Assembly (NCBI GenBank): GCA_041640815.1 | Contig: JBEPZO010000012.1 | Coordinates: forward strand, 1 to 49,986 | From: JANWZL01 sp041640815 | Lineage (GTDB): Bacteria > Pseudomonadota > Gammaproteobacteria > Burkholderiales > Thiobacillaceae | DNA length: 49,986 nt | Reading direction: 5' to 3' | Shown here: positions 33,420-42,404 of the stretch, piece by piece | How the letters are laid out: every line of letters begins with the position of its first letter | Position numbering within the stretch: the stretch's first letter is position 1 | Notes under the pieces: generated by a model | What the model was told of the DNA's origin: nothing | Seen by the model: only the letters and a program-made list of their open reading frames with translations | Databases searched by the model: none | Translations under genes and position numbers: made by a program

Positions 33420-34832
33420 TTATCCCGCCATCATGACATCCTTTTTTCGTTCTATTTGCGTGGCCAGCCAGACCAAGAGCAGCACTGGCAGCCCCATCAG
33501 GGCCGTAGCGGTGAAGAAGAAGGCATAGCCGTGGGCGTCCACCACCAAACCAGAGAAACCGGCGATGAACTTGGGGATGAGCAGCATCACCGAGCTGAAC
33601 AGGGCGTACTGGGTGGCGGAATAGGCGACGTTGGTGAGGCTGGACAGATAGGCCACAAAGGCCGAAGAGGCGATGCCGGCGGAGAGGTTGTCGGCTGAGA
33701 CGACGAAGATGAGCCCAGGGAGGTCGTGGCCGCGCCACGCCAGCCAGACGAAGAGCAGATTGGTGGCGGCGGTAAGCAGCGCCCCCAAGAACAGCGTCTT
33801 CATCACCCCCCAGCGCGCGGTGAGCAGGCCGCCAAGCGCCGCTCCGACGAGGGTCATGATCACCCCATAGACCTTGGCCACCGCGGCCACCTCGTCCTTG
33901 CTGTAGCCCATGTCAACATAGAACGGGTTGGCCATGATGCCCATGACCACGTCGGCGATGCGGTAGCTGCCGATCAGCGCCAGCACCAGCAGCGCCTGCC
34001 AGCGGTAGCGGCGCAGGAAGTCGATGAACGGCGACAACACCGCGCCGTGCAACCAGGCCGCGAGCGCGAGCCAGGCACCGCCGAGCCCACGTTCGACGAG
34101 CCAGGCGCGGGCATGGGCCTCGCGCGCCAGGCTCTCGGCGAGCAGCCCGGCGCGCTCGGCGTCCACCTGCGGCTCGCGGATGATGAGCGTGGTGAGGATG
34201 CCCACCCCCATGCAGGCGGCCATCACCGTGTAGGCGATGCGCCAGGGGGCGTGCTCATAGCTCGCTTCCGAGGGGTCGAAAGCGGCGGCGATCCACAGCA
34301 CGCCAGCGCCGGCGGTGATCATGGCGAGGCGGTAGCCCGCCTGATAGCTGGCGGCCATTGCCCCTTGCAAGCGGAGGGCCACCGCCTCGATGCGGTAGGC
34401 GTCGAGCGCGATGTCCTGGGTGGCGGAGGCGAAGGCGACGGCCAAGGCAAACCAGGCCATGGGCAAAAGGTCGACGCGGGGGTCGGTGTGGGCCATGCCG
34501 AGCAGGGCGGCGGCGATGGTGAGCTGCGACAGGAGCAGCCAGCTGCGCCGGCGGCCTAGGGCGCGCGTCAGCAGCGGTAGCGGTAGGCGATCGACGAGCG
34601 GCGACCACGCCCACTTGAAACCATAGGCCAGGCCGACCCAGGAGAAGTAACCGATGCTGGCGCGGTCTACCCCCGCCTCGCGTAGCCAAAACGACAGGGT
34701 GCCCAGCACCAGCAGCAGGGGCAGCCCAGCGGAAAAACCGAGGAAGAGCATCCCAACCACGCGCGGGTGGGTGTAAATCCTCAGGCCAGCGAAGCAACCG
34801 GCGCGGTCGACGGCGTCGCTCACAGCGGCCAA
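33420..34832 (-). CDS. ampG: AmpG-like MFS permease
   Basis: The 470-residue protein is a 12-segment major facilitator transporter. The N-terminus with RVVGMLFLGFSAGLPLLL, then LSFWLREAGV and the FSWVGLAYGFKWAWSPLVDR stretch given here by position (about 64-83), and ASATQDIALDAYRIE fit AmpG, which brings anhydro-muropeptides from the periplasm into the cytoplasm for wall recycling. It overlaps the 3' end of xth by 13 bases. The pyruvate-kinase-like gene follows. Recycling would complement the transglycosylase and envelope genes elsewhere in the window. Related MFS carriers with other substrates cannot be excluded. Confidence 0.85.
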   Translation of the reverse strand: MAAVSDAVDRAGCFAGLRIYTHPRVVGMLFLGFSAGLPLLLVLGTLSFWLREAGVDRASIGYFSWVGLAYGFKWAWSPLVDRLPLPLLTRALGRRRSWLLLSQLTIAAALLGMAHTDPRVDLLPMAWFALAVAFASATQDIALDAYRIEAVALRLQGAMAASYQAGYRLAMITAGAGVLWIAAAFDPSEASYEHAPWRIAYTVMAACMGVGILTTLIIREPQVDAERAGLLAESLAREAHARAWLVERGLGGAWLALAAWLHGAVLSPFIDFLRRYRWQALLVLALIGSYRIADVVMGIMANPFYVDMGYSKDEVAAVAKVYGVIMTLVGAALGGLLTARWGVMKTLFLGALLTAATNLLFVWLAWRGHDLPGLIFVVSADNLSAGIASSAFVAYLSSLTNVAYSATQYALFSSVMLLIPKFIAGFSGLVVDAHGYAFFFTATALMGLPVLLLVWLATQIERKKDVMMAG

Positions 34833-35599
34833 TCGTAATCGATGCTCAAGGGGGCGTGGTCAGAGAAGCGCTCGTCCTTGTAGATGGTGGCCGAGCGGGC
34901 GCGGTTGGCGACACCAGGGGTGGCCACTTGGTAGTCGATGCGCCAGCCCACGTTCTTGGCCCAGGCCTGACCACGGTTACTCCACCAGGTATAGCCCTCG
35001 CCGGTGGCGTCGGGATAGAGGCGGCGGTAGACATCGACGAAACCCAGTTCCGAGAACACGCGGCCGATCCAGGCCCGCTCCTCGGGCAGGAACCCTGAGT
35101 TGTTCTGGTTCGAACGCCAGTTTTTGAGGTCCTTTTCCGTATGCGCGATGTTCCAGTCGCCACAGAGGATCACCTCGCGCCCGCAGGTCGCCAGCCGCTC
35201 AAGCTGCGGCCAGAAACGATCCATGAAGGCGAATTTGGCCGCCTGTCGGTGCTCGCCACTGGAACCGGAGGGCAGATACAGGGAGACCACGGCCAGATCA
35301 CCGAAACCCACCTCAAGATAACGGCCTTCGGCGTCGATATCGGGGATGCCAAGGCCCTCGACGATGCGGTCCGGCGCGCGCCGGGTGTAGATGCCGACAC
35401 CGCTGTAGCCCTTCTTTGCGGCGTAATGAAAATAGCCGTGATAGCCGGGTGGGTTGAGCATCTGCGCCGTCATGTCGGCGGCTTGCGCCTTGAGCTCCTG
35501 CACGCAGACGATGTCGGCGCCCTGACGGGGCAGCCATGCATAGAAGCCCTTGCTGGCGGCCGAGCGGATGCCATTCAAATTGAGGGTTACAATGCGCAC
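34820..35599 (-). CDS. xth: exodeoxyribonuclease III family AP endonuclease
   Basis: The 259-residue enzyme repairs abasic sites. Motifs of the exonuclease-endonuclease-phosphatase fold are IVTLNLNGIRSA (about 3-14), VCVQELKAQ with the metal glutamate, YSGVGIYTR, GDWNIAH, and the final GWRIDYQVAT and DHAPLSID with the catalytic His. I chose the GTG at 35597-35599, the usual VRIVTLN-type start; the longer ATG form would run into pyrE. It overlaps ampG by 13 bases at its end and is divergent from pyrE with only 20 bases between the start codons. Confidence 0.95.
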   Translation of the reverse strand: MRIVTLNLNGIRSAASKGFYAWLPRQGADIVCVQELKAQAADMTAQMLNPPGYHGYFHYAAKKGYSGVGIYTRRAPDRIVEGLGIPDIDAEGRYLEVGFGDLAVVSLYLPSGSSGEHRQAAKFAFMDRFWPQLERLATCGREVILCGDWNIAHTEKDLKNWRSNQNNSGFLPEERAWIGRVFSELGFVDVYRRLYPDATGEGYTWWSNRGQAWAKNVGWRIDYQVATPGVANRARSATIYKDERFSDHAPLSIDYDWPL

Positions 35600-35619
35600 G
35601 ATTTCAGGCAGGTGATCGC

Positions 35620-36264
35620 GTGGTGACGGATAACAAGGCATCCTTTCTCGAATTTGCCATCGCGCAGCGGGTGCTGCGTTTTGGCGAGTTCCGGACCAAG
35701 GCCGGGCGCATATCCCCTTATTTCTTCAACGCCGGCCTGTTCAACGATGGTCAGTCGCTCAAGCGCCTGGGCGAATTCTACGCCAAAGCCATCTTGGATG
35801 CCGGCATCGCCTTCGATGGGTTGTTCGGACCGGCCTATAAGGGCATCCCGCTTGCGGCCAGCACAGCGATCGCCCTCGCCGGCCTGGGACGCAACGTGCC
35901 CTATAGCTTCAACCGCAAGGAGGCGAAGGATCACGGCGAGGGCGGCGACATCGTCGGCGCGCCGTTGCAAGGGCGCATCCTCATCGTCGACGACGTCATC
36001 TCCGCCGGCACGTCGGTGCGCGAGTCGGTGCAACTGATCCGCGCCGCCGGCGCCGAGCCTTGCGGGGTGGTCATCGCGTTAGACCGCCAGGAGCGAGGCA
36101 GCGGGGCGCTATCGGCAGTGCAAGAGGTGAGGCACGACTATGGGCTGCCGGTGATCAGCATCGTCAATCTGGATGATCTCGTGGCCTATCTGGCCAAGCA
36201 TGCCGAACTGGCTGGCGCCCTCGCTGCCATTCGGGCCTACCGGGATCGCTACGGGGTGGCGTAG
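35620..36264 (+). CDS. pyrE: orotate phosphoribosyltransferase
   Basis: The 214-residue enzyme makes orotidine-5'-phosphate from orotate and PRPP in pyrimidine synthesis. The PRPP motif lies in ILIVDDVISAGTSV (about 123-136), with FGPAYKGIPLA and the YSFNRKEAKDHGEGG loop upstream. Start is GTG at 35620 (or the adjacent GTG at 35623), preceded by CAGGTGA. The length fits (210-215). It is divergent from xth, a conserved betaproteobacterial pair, and is followed three bases later by a broken DUF4124 gene. Confidence 0.96.
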   Translation: MVTDNKASFLEFAIAQRVLRFGEFRTKAGRISPYFFNAGLFNDGQSLKRLGEFYAKAILDAGIAFDGLFGPAYKGIPLAASTAIALAGLGRNVPYSFNRKEAKDHGEGGDIVGAPLQGRILIVDDVISAGTSVRESVQLIRAAGAEPCGVVIALDRQERGSGALSAVQEVRHDYGLPVISIVNLDDLVAYLAKHAELAGALAAIRAYRDRYGVA

Positions 36265-36267
36265 GCG

Positions 36268-36616
36268 ATGCGGCCGCTTGCCTGTCCACGCGGCGCGAGC
36301 GCCCTGTTCATGCTGTTTTTGGCCGGCAGCGCAGCGGCCTGGGCGCAACAGATCCACCGCTGGGTCGATGAGCGCGGCCGCGTGCACTACAGCGCTACCA
36401 GGCCGCCGCAGGCGCTGGAGCAGGCAGTGCTCGACAAGTAGGGGCGGCTGTTGCGTCAACCCGCCACCGGCGGGGGCGGCGACGGCCCGGCGCGAGCGCG
36501 CGCCTCAACCCGACTCTGCCCGCGAACGGCAAGATCGGGCCCTGCTGTCTACTTATATGCACGAAGACGAGACCGATTTGGCGCGCGACCGGGCGCTGGC
36601 TCAGGCTCCTCCCTGA
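36268..36616 (+). pseudogene. broken DUF4124-domain exported protein
   Basis: The first frame encodes 57 residues: a signal peptide (ALFMLFLAGSAAAWAQ) and then QIHRWVDERGRVHYSATRPP, the typical DUF4124 core, before a TAG at 36439-36441. If that TAG were CAG the frame would read DKQGRLLRQ and continue. Further on, the family-like tail DRALLSTYMHEDETDLARDRALAQ appears, given here by position 36535-36606, in the +1 frame relative to the start and ends at TGA 36614-36616. So at least one nonsense change and one frameshift separate the halves. DUF4124 proteins are small periplasmic proteins of unknown role. It lies three bases after pyrE. Confidence 0.75.
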
Positions 36617-36781
36617 CATCTTGTGCGCATTTTTTAGTCGCCAGCGACCGTTTCGCTTGAGGCTGCAGCGCGCATCCGTTTCGCGTTCTAAAGCTGGCAA
36701 AGCAAACCTTGAGCGAATCCGCAATACATCCTTCTCAGCGAAGGTTGCTCAAGGGGTTTAGCTGATACAGAATCGTTAAGT

Positions 36782-38218
36782 TCAATCCGACAGGCGGCGC
36801 TTGAGCATGGCGTTGACCTGCTGCGGATTGGCCTGGCCGCGCGTGGCCTTCATCACCTGCCCGACCAGGGCGTTGAAGGCCTTGTCCTTGCCGGCGCGGT
36901 ATTCCGCTACCGATTTCGGGTTGGCGGCGAGCACCTCGTCGATCAGGCGCTCGAGCTCGGCGGCGTCAGTAAGCTGCTTGAGGCCGCGCGCCGCGATGAT
37001 GGCATCGGCCTCGCCCTCGCCCGCCCACATGGCGGCGAAGACCTCTTTCGCCAGCTTCGACGACAGGGTGCCGTCCTGGATGCGGGCGAGCATGCCGGCA
37101 AGGCTTGCTGGGCCGACGCGGCTGGCGGTGATGTCTAGCCCCTCTCGGTTGAGGGCGGCGGCGAGCTCGCCCATCACCCAGTTGGCGACCAGCTTGGCAT
37201 CCGCCTTGGGCATGGCCTTGAGCGTCGCCTCGAAATACTCGGCCATGGCGCGCGAGGCGGTGAGCGTGGCGGCATCGTAGGCCGACAGACCATAGTCGGC
37301 GCGATAGCGCGCCTGCTTTTGCTGCGGCAGCTCAGGCAGGCTGGCGCGGATCGCCTCGATCCAGTCTTCGTCCAGGCGCACCGGCAGCAGATCGGGGTCG
37401 GGGAAGTAGCGATAGTCGTGCGCCTCCTCCTTGCTGCGCATCAGGCGCGTCTCGCCGCGCTCGGGGTCGAACAGCACGGTGGCCTGTTCGATGCGGCGGC
37501 CCTCCTCCAGCTCGGCGATCTGCCAGCGCGCCTCGTAGTCGATCGCCTGTTCTAGGAAACGGAAGGAGTTCAGGTTCTTGATCTCGCGCCGCGTGCCGAG
37601 GCCGTCCGCGCCCTTGGGGCGCACCGAGACATTGGCATCGACGCGGAAGCTGCCCTCCTGCATGTTGCCGTCGCAGATGCCGATCCAAGTCACCAGGGTG
37701 TGCAGGGCGCGGGCATAGGCCACCGCCTCCTTGGCCGAGCGCATGTCCGGCTCGGAGACGATCTCCAATAGCGGCGTGCCGGCGCGATTGAGGTCGATGC
37801 CGGTCATGCCGTGGAAGTCCTCGTGCAGGCTCTTGCCGGCATCCTCCTCCAGATGCGCACGGGTGATGCGGACGATCTTCGTCTCCTCCCCCACCTGGAT
37901 TGGCAGGCTGCCGGCCTCGACGATGGGCAGCTCGTACTGGCTGATCTGATAGCCCTTGGGCAGATCGGGGTAGAAGTAGTTCTTGCGCGCGAAAACGTTA
38001 ATGCGGTTGATGCGCGCACCGATCGCCAGCCCAAAGCGGATGGCCCGCTCCACGGCGCCTTTGTTGAGCACGGGTAGCACGCCCGGCAGGGCCAGGTCCA
38101 CCGCGCAGGCCTGGGTGTTGGGTGCGGCGCCGAAGGCGGTGGCGGCGCCGGAGAAGATCTTGGCGGCAGTGGTGAGCTGGACGTGCACCTCCAGCCCGAT
38201 CACGGTCTCCCATTGCAT
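36782..38218 (-). CDS. gatB: aspartyl/glutamyl-tRNA(Asn/Gln) amidotransferase subunit B
   Basis: The 478-residue subunit binds the misacylated tRNA and activates its side chain. The start MQWETVIGLEVHVQL is standard, and the ATG at 38218 lies two bases after the gatA stop. Landmarks are KNYFYPDLPKGYQISQYE (about 84-101), the Zn/catalytic cradle with DFHGMTGIDLNRAGTPLLEIV and, further on, EAHDYRYFPDPDLLPV. The C-terminal YqeY-like tail domain (about 330-478) is present. A much longer open frame upstream is only the shadow of gatA. Last gene of gatC-gatA-gatB. Confidence 0.97.
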   Translation of the reverse strand: MQWETVIGLEVHVQLTTAAKIFSGAATAFGAAPNTQACAVDLALPGVLPVLNKGAVERAIRFGLAIGARINRINVFARKNYFYPDLPKGYQISQYELPIVEAGSLPIQVGEETKIVRITRAHLEEDAGKSLHEDFHGMTGIDLNRAGTPLLEIVSEPDMRSAKEAVAYARALHTLVTWIGICDGNMQEGSFRVDANVSVRPKGADGLGTRREIKNLNSFRFLEQAIDYEARWQIAELEEGRRIEQATVLFDPERGETRLMRSKEEAHDYRYFPDPDLLPVRLDEDWIEAIRASLPELPQQKQARYRADYGLSAYDAATLTASRAMAEYFEATLKAMPKADAKLVANWVMGELAAALNREGLDITASRVGPASLAGMLARIQDGTLSSKLAKEVFAAMWAGEGEADAIIAARGLKQLTDAAELERLIDEVLAANPKSVAEYRAGKDKAFNALVGQVMKATRGQANPQQVNAMLKRRLSD

Positions 38219-38220
38219 GT

Positions 38221-39672
38221 TCACAGCCCTCCCGGCACGCGCTGGTGCCAGTCCGTGACCAGCTGATACTGGTGCGCCACGTTGAGCATGCGCGCCTCGG
38301 CGAAGTAATTGCCGATGATCTGCAGGCCCACGGGCCGGCCATCGTCGCCGAAGCCGCAGGGGATGGACATGCCAGGCAGGCCGGCGAGGTTGACGGCGAT
38401 GGTATAGATGTCTGACAGATACATCGCCACCGGGTCGTCGCGCTTGGCGCCGAGGTCGAAGGCGGTGGTGGGGCTGGTGGGGCCCATGAGCACGTCGCAC
38501 TGCTCGAAGGCGGCGGTGAAGTCCTGCGCGATCAGGCGGCGCACCCGCTGCGCCTGTAGGTAGTAGGCGTCGTAGTAGCCATGCGACAGCACGTAGGTGC
38601 CGATCAGGATGCGCCGCTTGACCTCGGCGCCAAAGCCCTCGGCGCGGGTGCGCTCGTACATGTCTGTCAGATCGGTGTAGTCGGCGGCGCGGTAGCCGTA
38701 GCGCACGCCGTCGTAGCGCGCCAGGTTCGACGAGGCCTCGGCGGGGGCGAGCACGTAATAGACGGGGACGGCGAGCGCCGTGTTGGGCAGGCTCACCTCG
38801 ACGGTGTGCGCCCCCAGGCGGCGGAATTCGTCCAGGGCCGCCTGCACCGCGCGGCCCACGTCGGGGGCGAGGCCGGCGCCGAAGTACTCGCGCGGTAGCC
38901 CGATCTTCAAGCCCGTGAGCGGTTTGTCGAGATCGCGGGTATAGTCTTCGGGGGGACGTTCGAGCGAGGTGGAGTCGCGCGCGTCGAACCCGGCCATGAC
39001 GTTCATGAGCAGGGCGCAGTCCTCGGCGGAAGGGGCCATGGGGCCGCCCTGATCGAGGGAAGAGGCGAAGGCGATCATGCCGTAGCGCGACACCACGCCG
39101 TAGGTCGGCTTCAGCCCGGTAATGCCGCACAAGGCGGCAGGCTGACGGATGGAGCCGCCGGTGTCGGTGCCGGTGGCCGCCGGCGCCATGCGGGCGGCCA
39201 CCGCTGCCGCCGAACCGCCCGAGGAGCCACCGGGCACCGCCTGCGCATCCCAGGGGTTGCGCACCGGGCCGAAGAAGCTGGTCTCGTTGGAAGAGCCCAT
39301 GGCGAACTCGTCCATGTTGGTCTTGCCCAGGCAAGGCATGCCAGCGGCCTTGCAGCGTTCGATGACGTGGGCATCGTAGGGCGAGACGAAGTTGGCCAGC
39401 ATCCTCGAACCGCAGGTGGTGCGCCAGCCCTCGGCGCAGAAGATGTCCTTGTGCGCGATGGGCACGCCGAGGAGAAGGCCGCGCTCACCCTGCGCCCGGC
39501 GCTGGTCGGCGGCCTGGGCCTCGGCCAAGGTGCGCGCGCGATCGACGGTGATGAAGGCGTTGAAGCGGGGGTTTAAGCGTTCGATGCGCTCGAGGTAGTC
39601 CTGGCACAGCTCGACGCTGGAGGCCTTGCCCTCGGCAAGCAGTTTGGCGAGCGATTTGAGGGAGTGCAGCAT
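38221..39672 (-). CDS. gatA: aspartyl/glutamyl-tRNA(Asn/Gln) amidotransferase subunit A
   Basis: The 483-residue amidase subunit releases ammonia from glutamine for the conversion of Glu-tRNA(Gln) and Asp-tRNA(Asn). The Ser-cisSer-Lys triad is visible: Lys in PIAHKDIF (about residue 75), cis-Ser in GGSSGGSAAAVAA and the nucleophile in GTDTGGSIRQPAAL. Length is typical (480-490). It lies 19 bases after gatC and two bases before gatB. Confidence 0.97.
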   Translation of the reverse strand: MLHSLKSLAKLLAEGKASSVELCQDYLERIERLNPRFNAFITVDRARTLAEAQAADQRRAQGERGLLLGVPIAHKDIFCAEGWRTTCGSRMLANFVSPYDAHVIERCKAAGMPCLGKTNMDEFAMGSSNETSFFGPVRNPWDAQAVPGGSSGGSAAAVAARMAPAATGTDTGGSIRQPAALCGITGLKPTYGVVSRYGMIAFASSLDQGGPMAPSAEDCALLMNVMAGFDARDSTSLERPPEDYTRDLDKPLTGLKIGLPREYFGAGLAPDVGRAVQAALDEFRRLGAHTVEVSLPNTALAVPVYYVLAPAEASSNLARYDGVRYGYRAADYTDLTDMYERTRAEGFGAEVKRRILIGTYVLSHGYYDAYYLQAQRVRRLIAQDFTAAFEQCDVLMGPTSPTTAFDLGAKRDDPVAMYLSDIYTIAVNLAGLPGMSIPCGFGDDGRPVGLQIIGNYFAEARMLNVAHQYQLVTDWHQRVPGGL

Positions 39673-39691
39673 CGCAGGGCGGGGCGGAGGC

Positions 39692-39979
39692 TTACTCGAT
39701 GACCTTGGGCACGAGATACAGCCCCGCCTCGGTCTGGGGCGCCAGTGCCAGGTAGACGGCGCGGCGGTCGGTCTCGGTCACGGTGTCCTCGCGCAGGCGC
39801 TGGTAGACCTCACAGGCGTGGGCCATGGGCTCGATGCCCTGGGTGTCGATCGCCTGCATCTGTTCGATCAGGCCGAGGATACCGTTCAACTCGTTGCGAT
39901 AGCGTTCGGCCTCGTCGGCGTCGATGCGGATGCGCGCAAGCTGTGCAATGCGCCTGATCTCATTAAGGGAAAGCGACAT
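39692..39979 (-). CDS. gatC: aspartyl/glutamyl-tRNA(Asn/Gln) amidotransferase subunit C
   Basis: The 95-residue subunit links GatA and GatB. It begins MSLSLNEIRRIAQLARI and has the conserved LNGILGLIEQMQAIDTQGI-type helix (about 31-49) and a C-terminal LVPKVIE tail. First gene of gatCAB and divergent from mreB across 277 bases. A TATGAT hexamer on the minus strand (40016-40021) could be its -10 box, though no good -35 box is seen. Confidence 0.95.
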   Translation of the reverse strand: MSLSLNEIRRIAQLARIRIDADEAERYRNELNGILGLIEQMQAIDTQGIEPMAHACEVYQRLREDTVTETDRRAVYLALAPQTEAGLYLVPKVIE

Positions 39980-40256
39980 GGTTCTGTAGTCTTATTCTCT
40001 GAAGACATATAGGTTATCATAGCTACACGTAAGGAGATGCCTAATATCAACACCATGCGTGCACTCCGCTGTGTTGCGTCAAGATTGTTAAAGCCGTCCA
40101 AGAGCGGGGTACTACAAATCCTATCCTTGCACGCCATTGCCCAATCTCTCGCACAAGCTGGCTGCAGCATGCGGTTGGTGCCGAATCCTACATGTCTTCT
40201 TACCCCCCATGCCACGCTAATTTATCGTCTAACACGTACCTGATACGATTTTCACC

Positions 40257-41297
40257 ATGTTTGGATTCCTACGCGGTTATTTTTCCACCGATCTGGCTAT
40301 CGATTTAGGCACAGCTAATACGCTCATCTATGTGCGTGGTCGCGGCATTGTGCTCGATGAACCGTCGGTGGTGGCTATTCGCCATGAAGGGCCCACTGGC
40401 AAGAAGATCATCCAGGCTGTGGGCAACGAGGCGAAACAGATGTTGGGCCGTACACCAGGCAATATCCAAGCCATACGCCCGATGAAGGATGGCGTTATCG
40501 CCGATTTCAACATCACCGAGCAGATGTTGAAGTTCTTCATCAAGAAGGTACATGACACACGGCTGTTCCATCCTAGCCCGCGCATCATCATCTGCGTGCC
40601 CTCTGGCGCAACCCAGGTGGAGCGGCGCGCGATCCGCGAGTCGGCCATCGGCGCCGGCGCCCGCCAGGTCTATCTGATCGAGGAGCCCATGGCCGCGGCG
40701 ATCGGCGCTGGGCTGCCGGTGGCCGAGGCCACCGGTTCCATGGTTGTCGACATCGGTGGCGGCACCACCGAGGTGGGCATCATCTCGCTAGGGGGTGTGG
40801 TCTATACCGCCTCGGTGCGGGTTGGCGGCGACAAGTTCGACGAGGCGATCATCAACTACATCCGCCGCAACTACGGCATGCTCATCGGCGAATCGACCGC
40901 CGAGGCGATCAAGAAAGAGATGGGCAGTGCCTTCCCGGGCTCGGAAGTGCGGGAGATGGAGGTCAAGGGACGCAACCTCGCCGAGGGCATCCCGCGCAGC
41001 TTCACCGTCACCTCCAACGAGATCCTGGAGGCCTTGACCGAGCCGCTCAACACCATCGTCTCCGCCGTCAAGTCGGCATTGGAGCAAACCCCGCCCGAGT
41101 TGGCCGCGGACATCGCTGAAAAGGGCATGGTGCTCACCGGCGGTGGGGCGCTGCTGCGCGACATCGATCGCCTGCTCATGGAGGAAACCGGGTTGCCGGT
41201 AATTGTTGCCGACGATCCGCTTACTTGCGTCGTGCGGGGATCAGGCCGCGCATTGGAGGAGATGGATCGCTTGTCAACAGTATTCACACACGACTGA
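40257..41297 (+). CDS. mreB: rod shape-determining protein MreB
   Basis: The 346-residue bacterial actin forms membrane-bound filaments that guide the elongasome. ATP-site motifs include IDLGTANTLIYV (about 16-27), VVDIGGGTTEVGI (about 163-175) and LTGGGALLRDID. Length is typical (345-350). It heads the mreBCD-mrdAB-rlpA-dacC-dat operon. A 213-base gap separates it from mreC, long enough for a separate promoter or RNA element; I see none clearly. Confidence 0.98.
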   Translation: MFGFLRGYFSTDLAIDLGTANTLIYVRGRGIVLDEPSVVAIRHEGPTGKKIIQAVGNEAKQMLGRTPGNIQAIRPMKDGVIADFNITEQMLKFFIKKVHDTRLFHPSPRIIICVPSGATQVERRAIRESAIGAGARQVYLIEEPMAAAIGAGLPVAEATGSMVVDIGGGTTEVGIISLGGVVYTASVRVGGDKFDEAIINYIRRNYGMLIGESTAEAIKKEMGSAFPGSEVREMEVKGRNLAEGIPRSFTVTSNEILEALTEPLNTIVSAVKSALEQTPPELAADIAEKGMVLTGGGALLRDIDRLLMEETGLPVIVADDPLTCVVRGSGRALEEMDRLSTVFTHD

Positions 41298-41510
41298 TGA
41301 CAACGGACGCTACGCGCTTAGGGTCCGGTATTGCGCCCACTGTCGCAGGCGATGCCTGGAGAGCGCCTTTGCGTTGCTGGTACAGCGGAATGTTGGTGGC
41401 GACCCTTTGCTTGCCTCGCACCAGCTGTGCCTCAGCCGAGTGACGGTGCGATGGATCATAGCGCTGATGGTCACAGCGTCCTAGCAGCCTGGTCAGCGCG
41501 GTAACCGGCG

Positions 41511-42404
41511 ATGGCGACTTCTGCCCAAGCCTTGATGTTTGTGCGGGTTATGGGGTTGCCCGCACGCCTCGCTTTATACGCCATCGCAAGCATGATTTTG
41601 ATGGGCTTAGATGTGCATTATGACGCCTTGCGTTTGGCGCGGCAGGGTATCGCTGCAGTCTTGCATCCGCTGCAGGTAGCACTGGCCCAACCCTTCTATA
41701 AATTTCAAGAGGCCCTTGATTTTTTCCGGGTTCACGGTGAGCTGTGGCGTGAGAATTACCGCTTGCGTGAGCAACAACAGGAACTGATGATCAAACTCCA
41801 TGACCGTAGCCTACTTAAGGCTGAAAACCTTCATTTGCGTCGGCTGCTTGGCCTTACCACACCGCCTAACTATCGCAGCCTTGGTGTGGAGGTAGTACAA
41901 GGGATGAGTAATCCGTTCTCGCGCAAGGTGGTCGTCAACCGGGGACGTATGCATGGGCTGTCTGCTGGTTGGGCTGTGGTGGACGCTAGCGGGCTTGTCG
42001 GCCAGATCACCCGGGTTAATCCAACCAGTAGCGAGGTCACCCTCATTACTTCACAAGATCAAGACGTGCCGGTGCTCGTGGTGCGCAATGGGTTACGTCT
42101 AATCGTATCAGGCACAGGTCACGATCGCCTGATGGAGGTGCGTTTTCTGGACATGCATGCCGATCTGCAGCCCAACGACATCCTTGTTACTTCAGGCCTT
42201 GACGGAGTTTTCCCAGCGGGGATCCCAGTTGCGCGCGTCCTAAGCATCGAGCCGCCCCGGCACACCCCATTTGCGCGCGCGATCTGCAAACCGATTGCGG
42301 GTGCGGAGCATAACCGCCAAATGTTCGTTTTGAAGCGGCTGGAAGCCTCGGTGGATATAAACAATCCCCGACAATATGAAACGACCAGCCAAGCCGATGT
42401 CTGA
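41511..42404 (+). CDS. mreC: rod shape-determining protein MreC
   Basis: The 297-residue bitopic protein couples MreB to the PBP2-RodA synthase in the periplasm. A short cytoplasmic N-terminus and one membrane helix (about residues 18-36) are followed by a coiled coil (about 70-110; RENYRLREQQQELMIKL) and the beta-domain (VVNRGRMHGLSAGWAVVDASG and onward, positions 142-275). Length fits the family. The start has no clear ribosome site; ATGs at residues 9 and 14 are alternatives. It overlaps mreD. Confidence 0.93.
   Translation: MATSAQALMFVRVMGLPARLALYAIASMILMGLDVHYDALRLARQGIAAVLHPLQVALAQPFYKFQEALDFFRVHGELWRENYRLREQQQELMIKLHDRSLLKAENLHLRRLLGLTTPPNYRSLGVEVVQGMSNPFSRKVVVNRGRMHGLSAGWAVVDASGLVGQITRVNPTSSEVTLITSQDQDVPVLVVRNGLRLIVSGTGHDRLMEVRFLDMHADLQPNDILVTSGLDGVFPAGIPVARVLSIEPPRHTPFARAICKPIAGAEHNRQMFVLKRLEASVDINNPRQYETTSQADV

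Noticed and set aside
36782..39334. Open frame of 850 codons covering gatB and most of gatA on the minus strand
   Set aside because: Only the part from 38218 has GatB homology; the upstream part is an out-of-frame shadow of gatA, whose high GC leaves alternative frames open.
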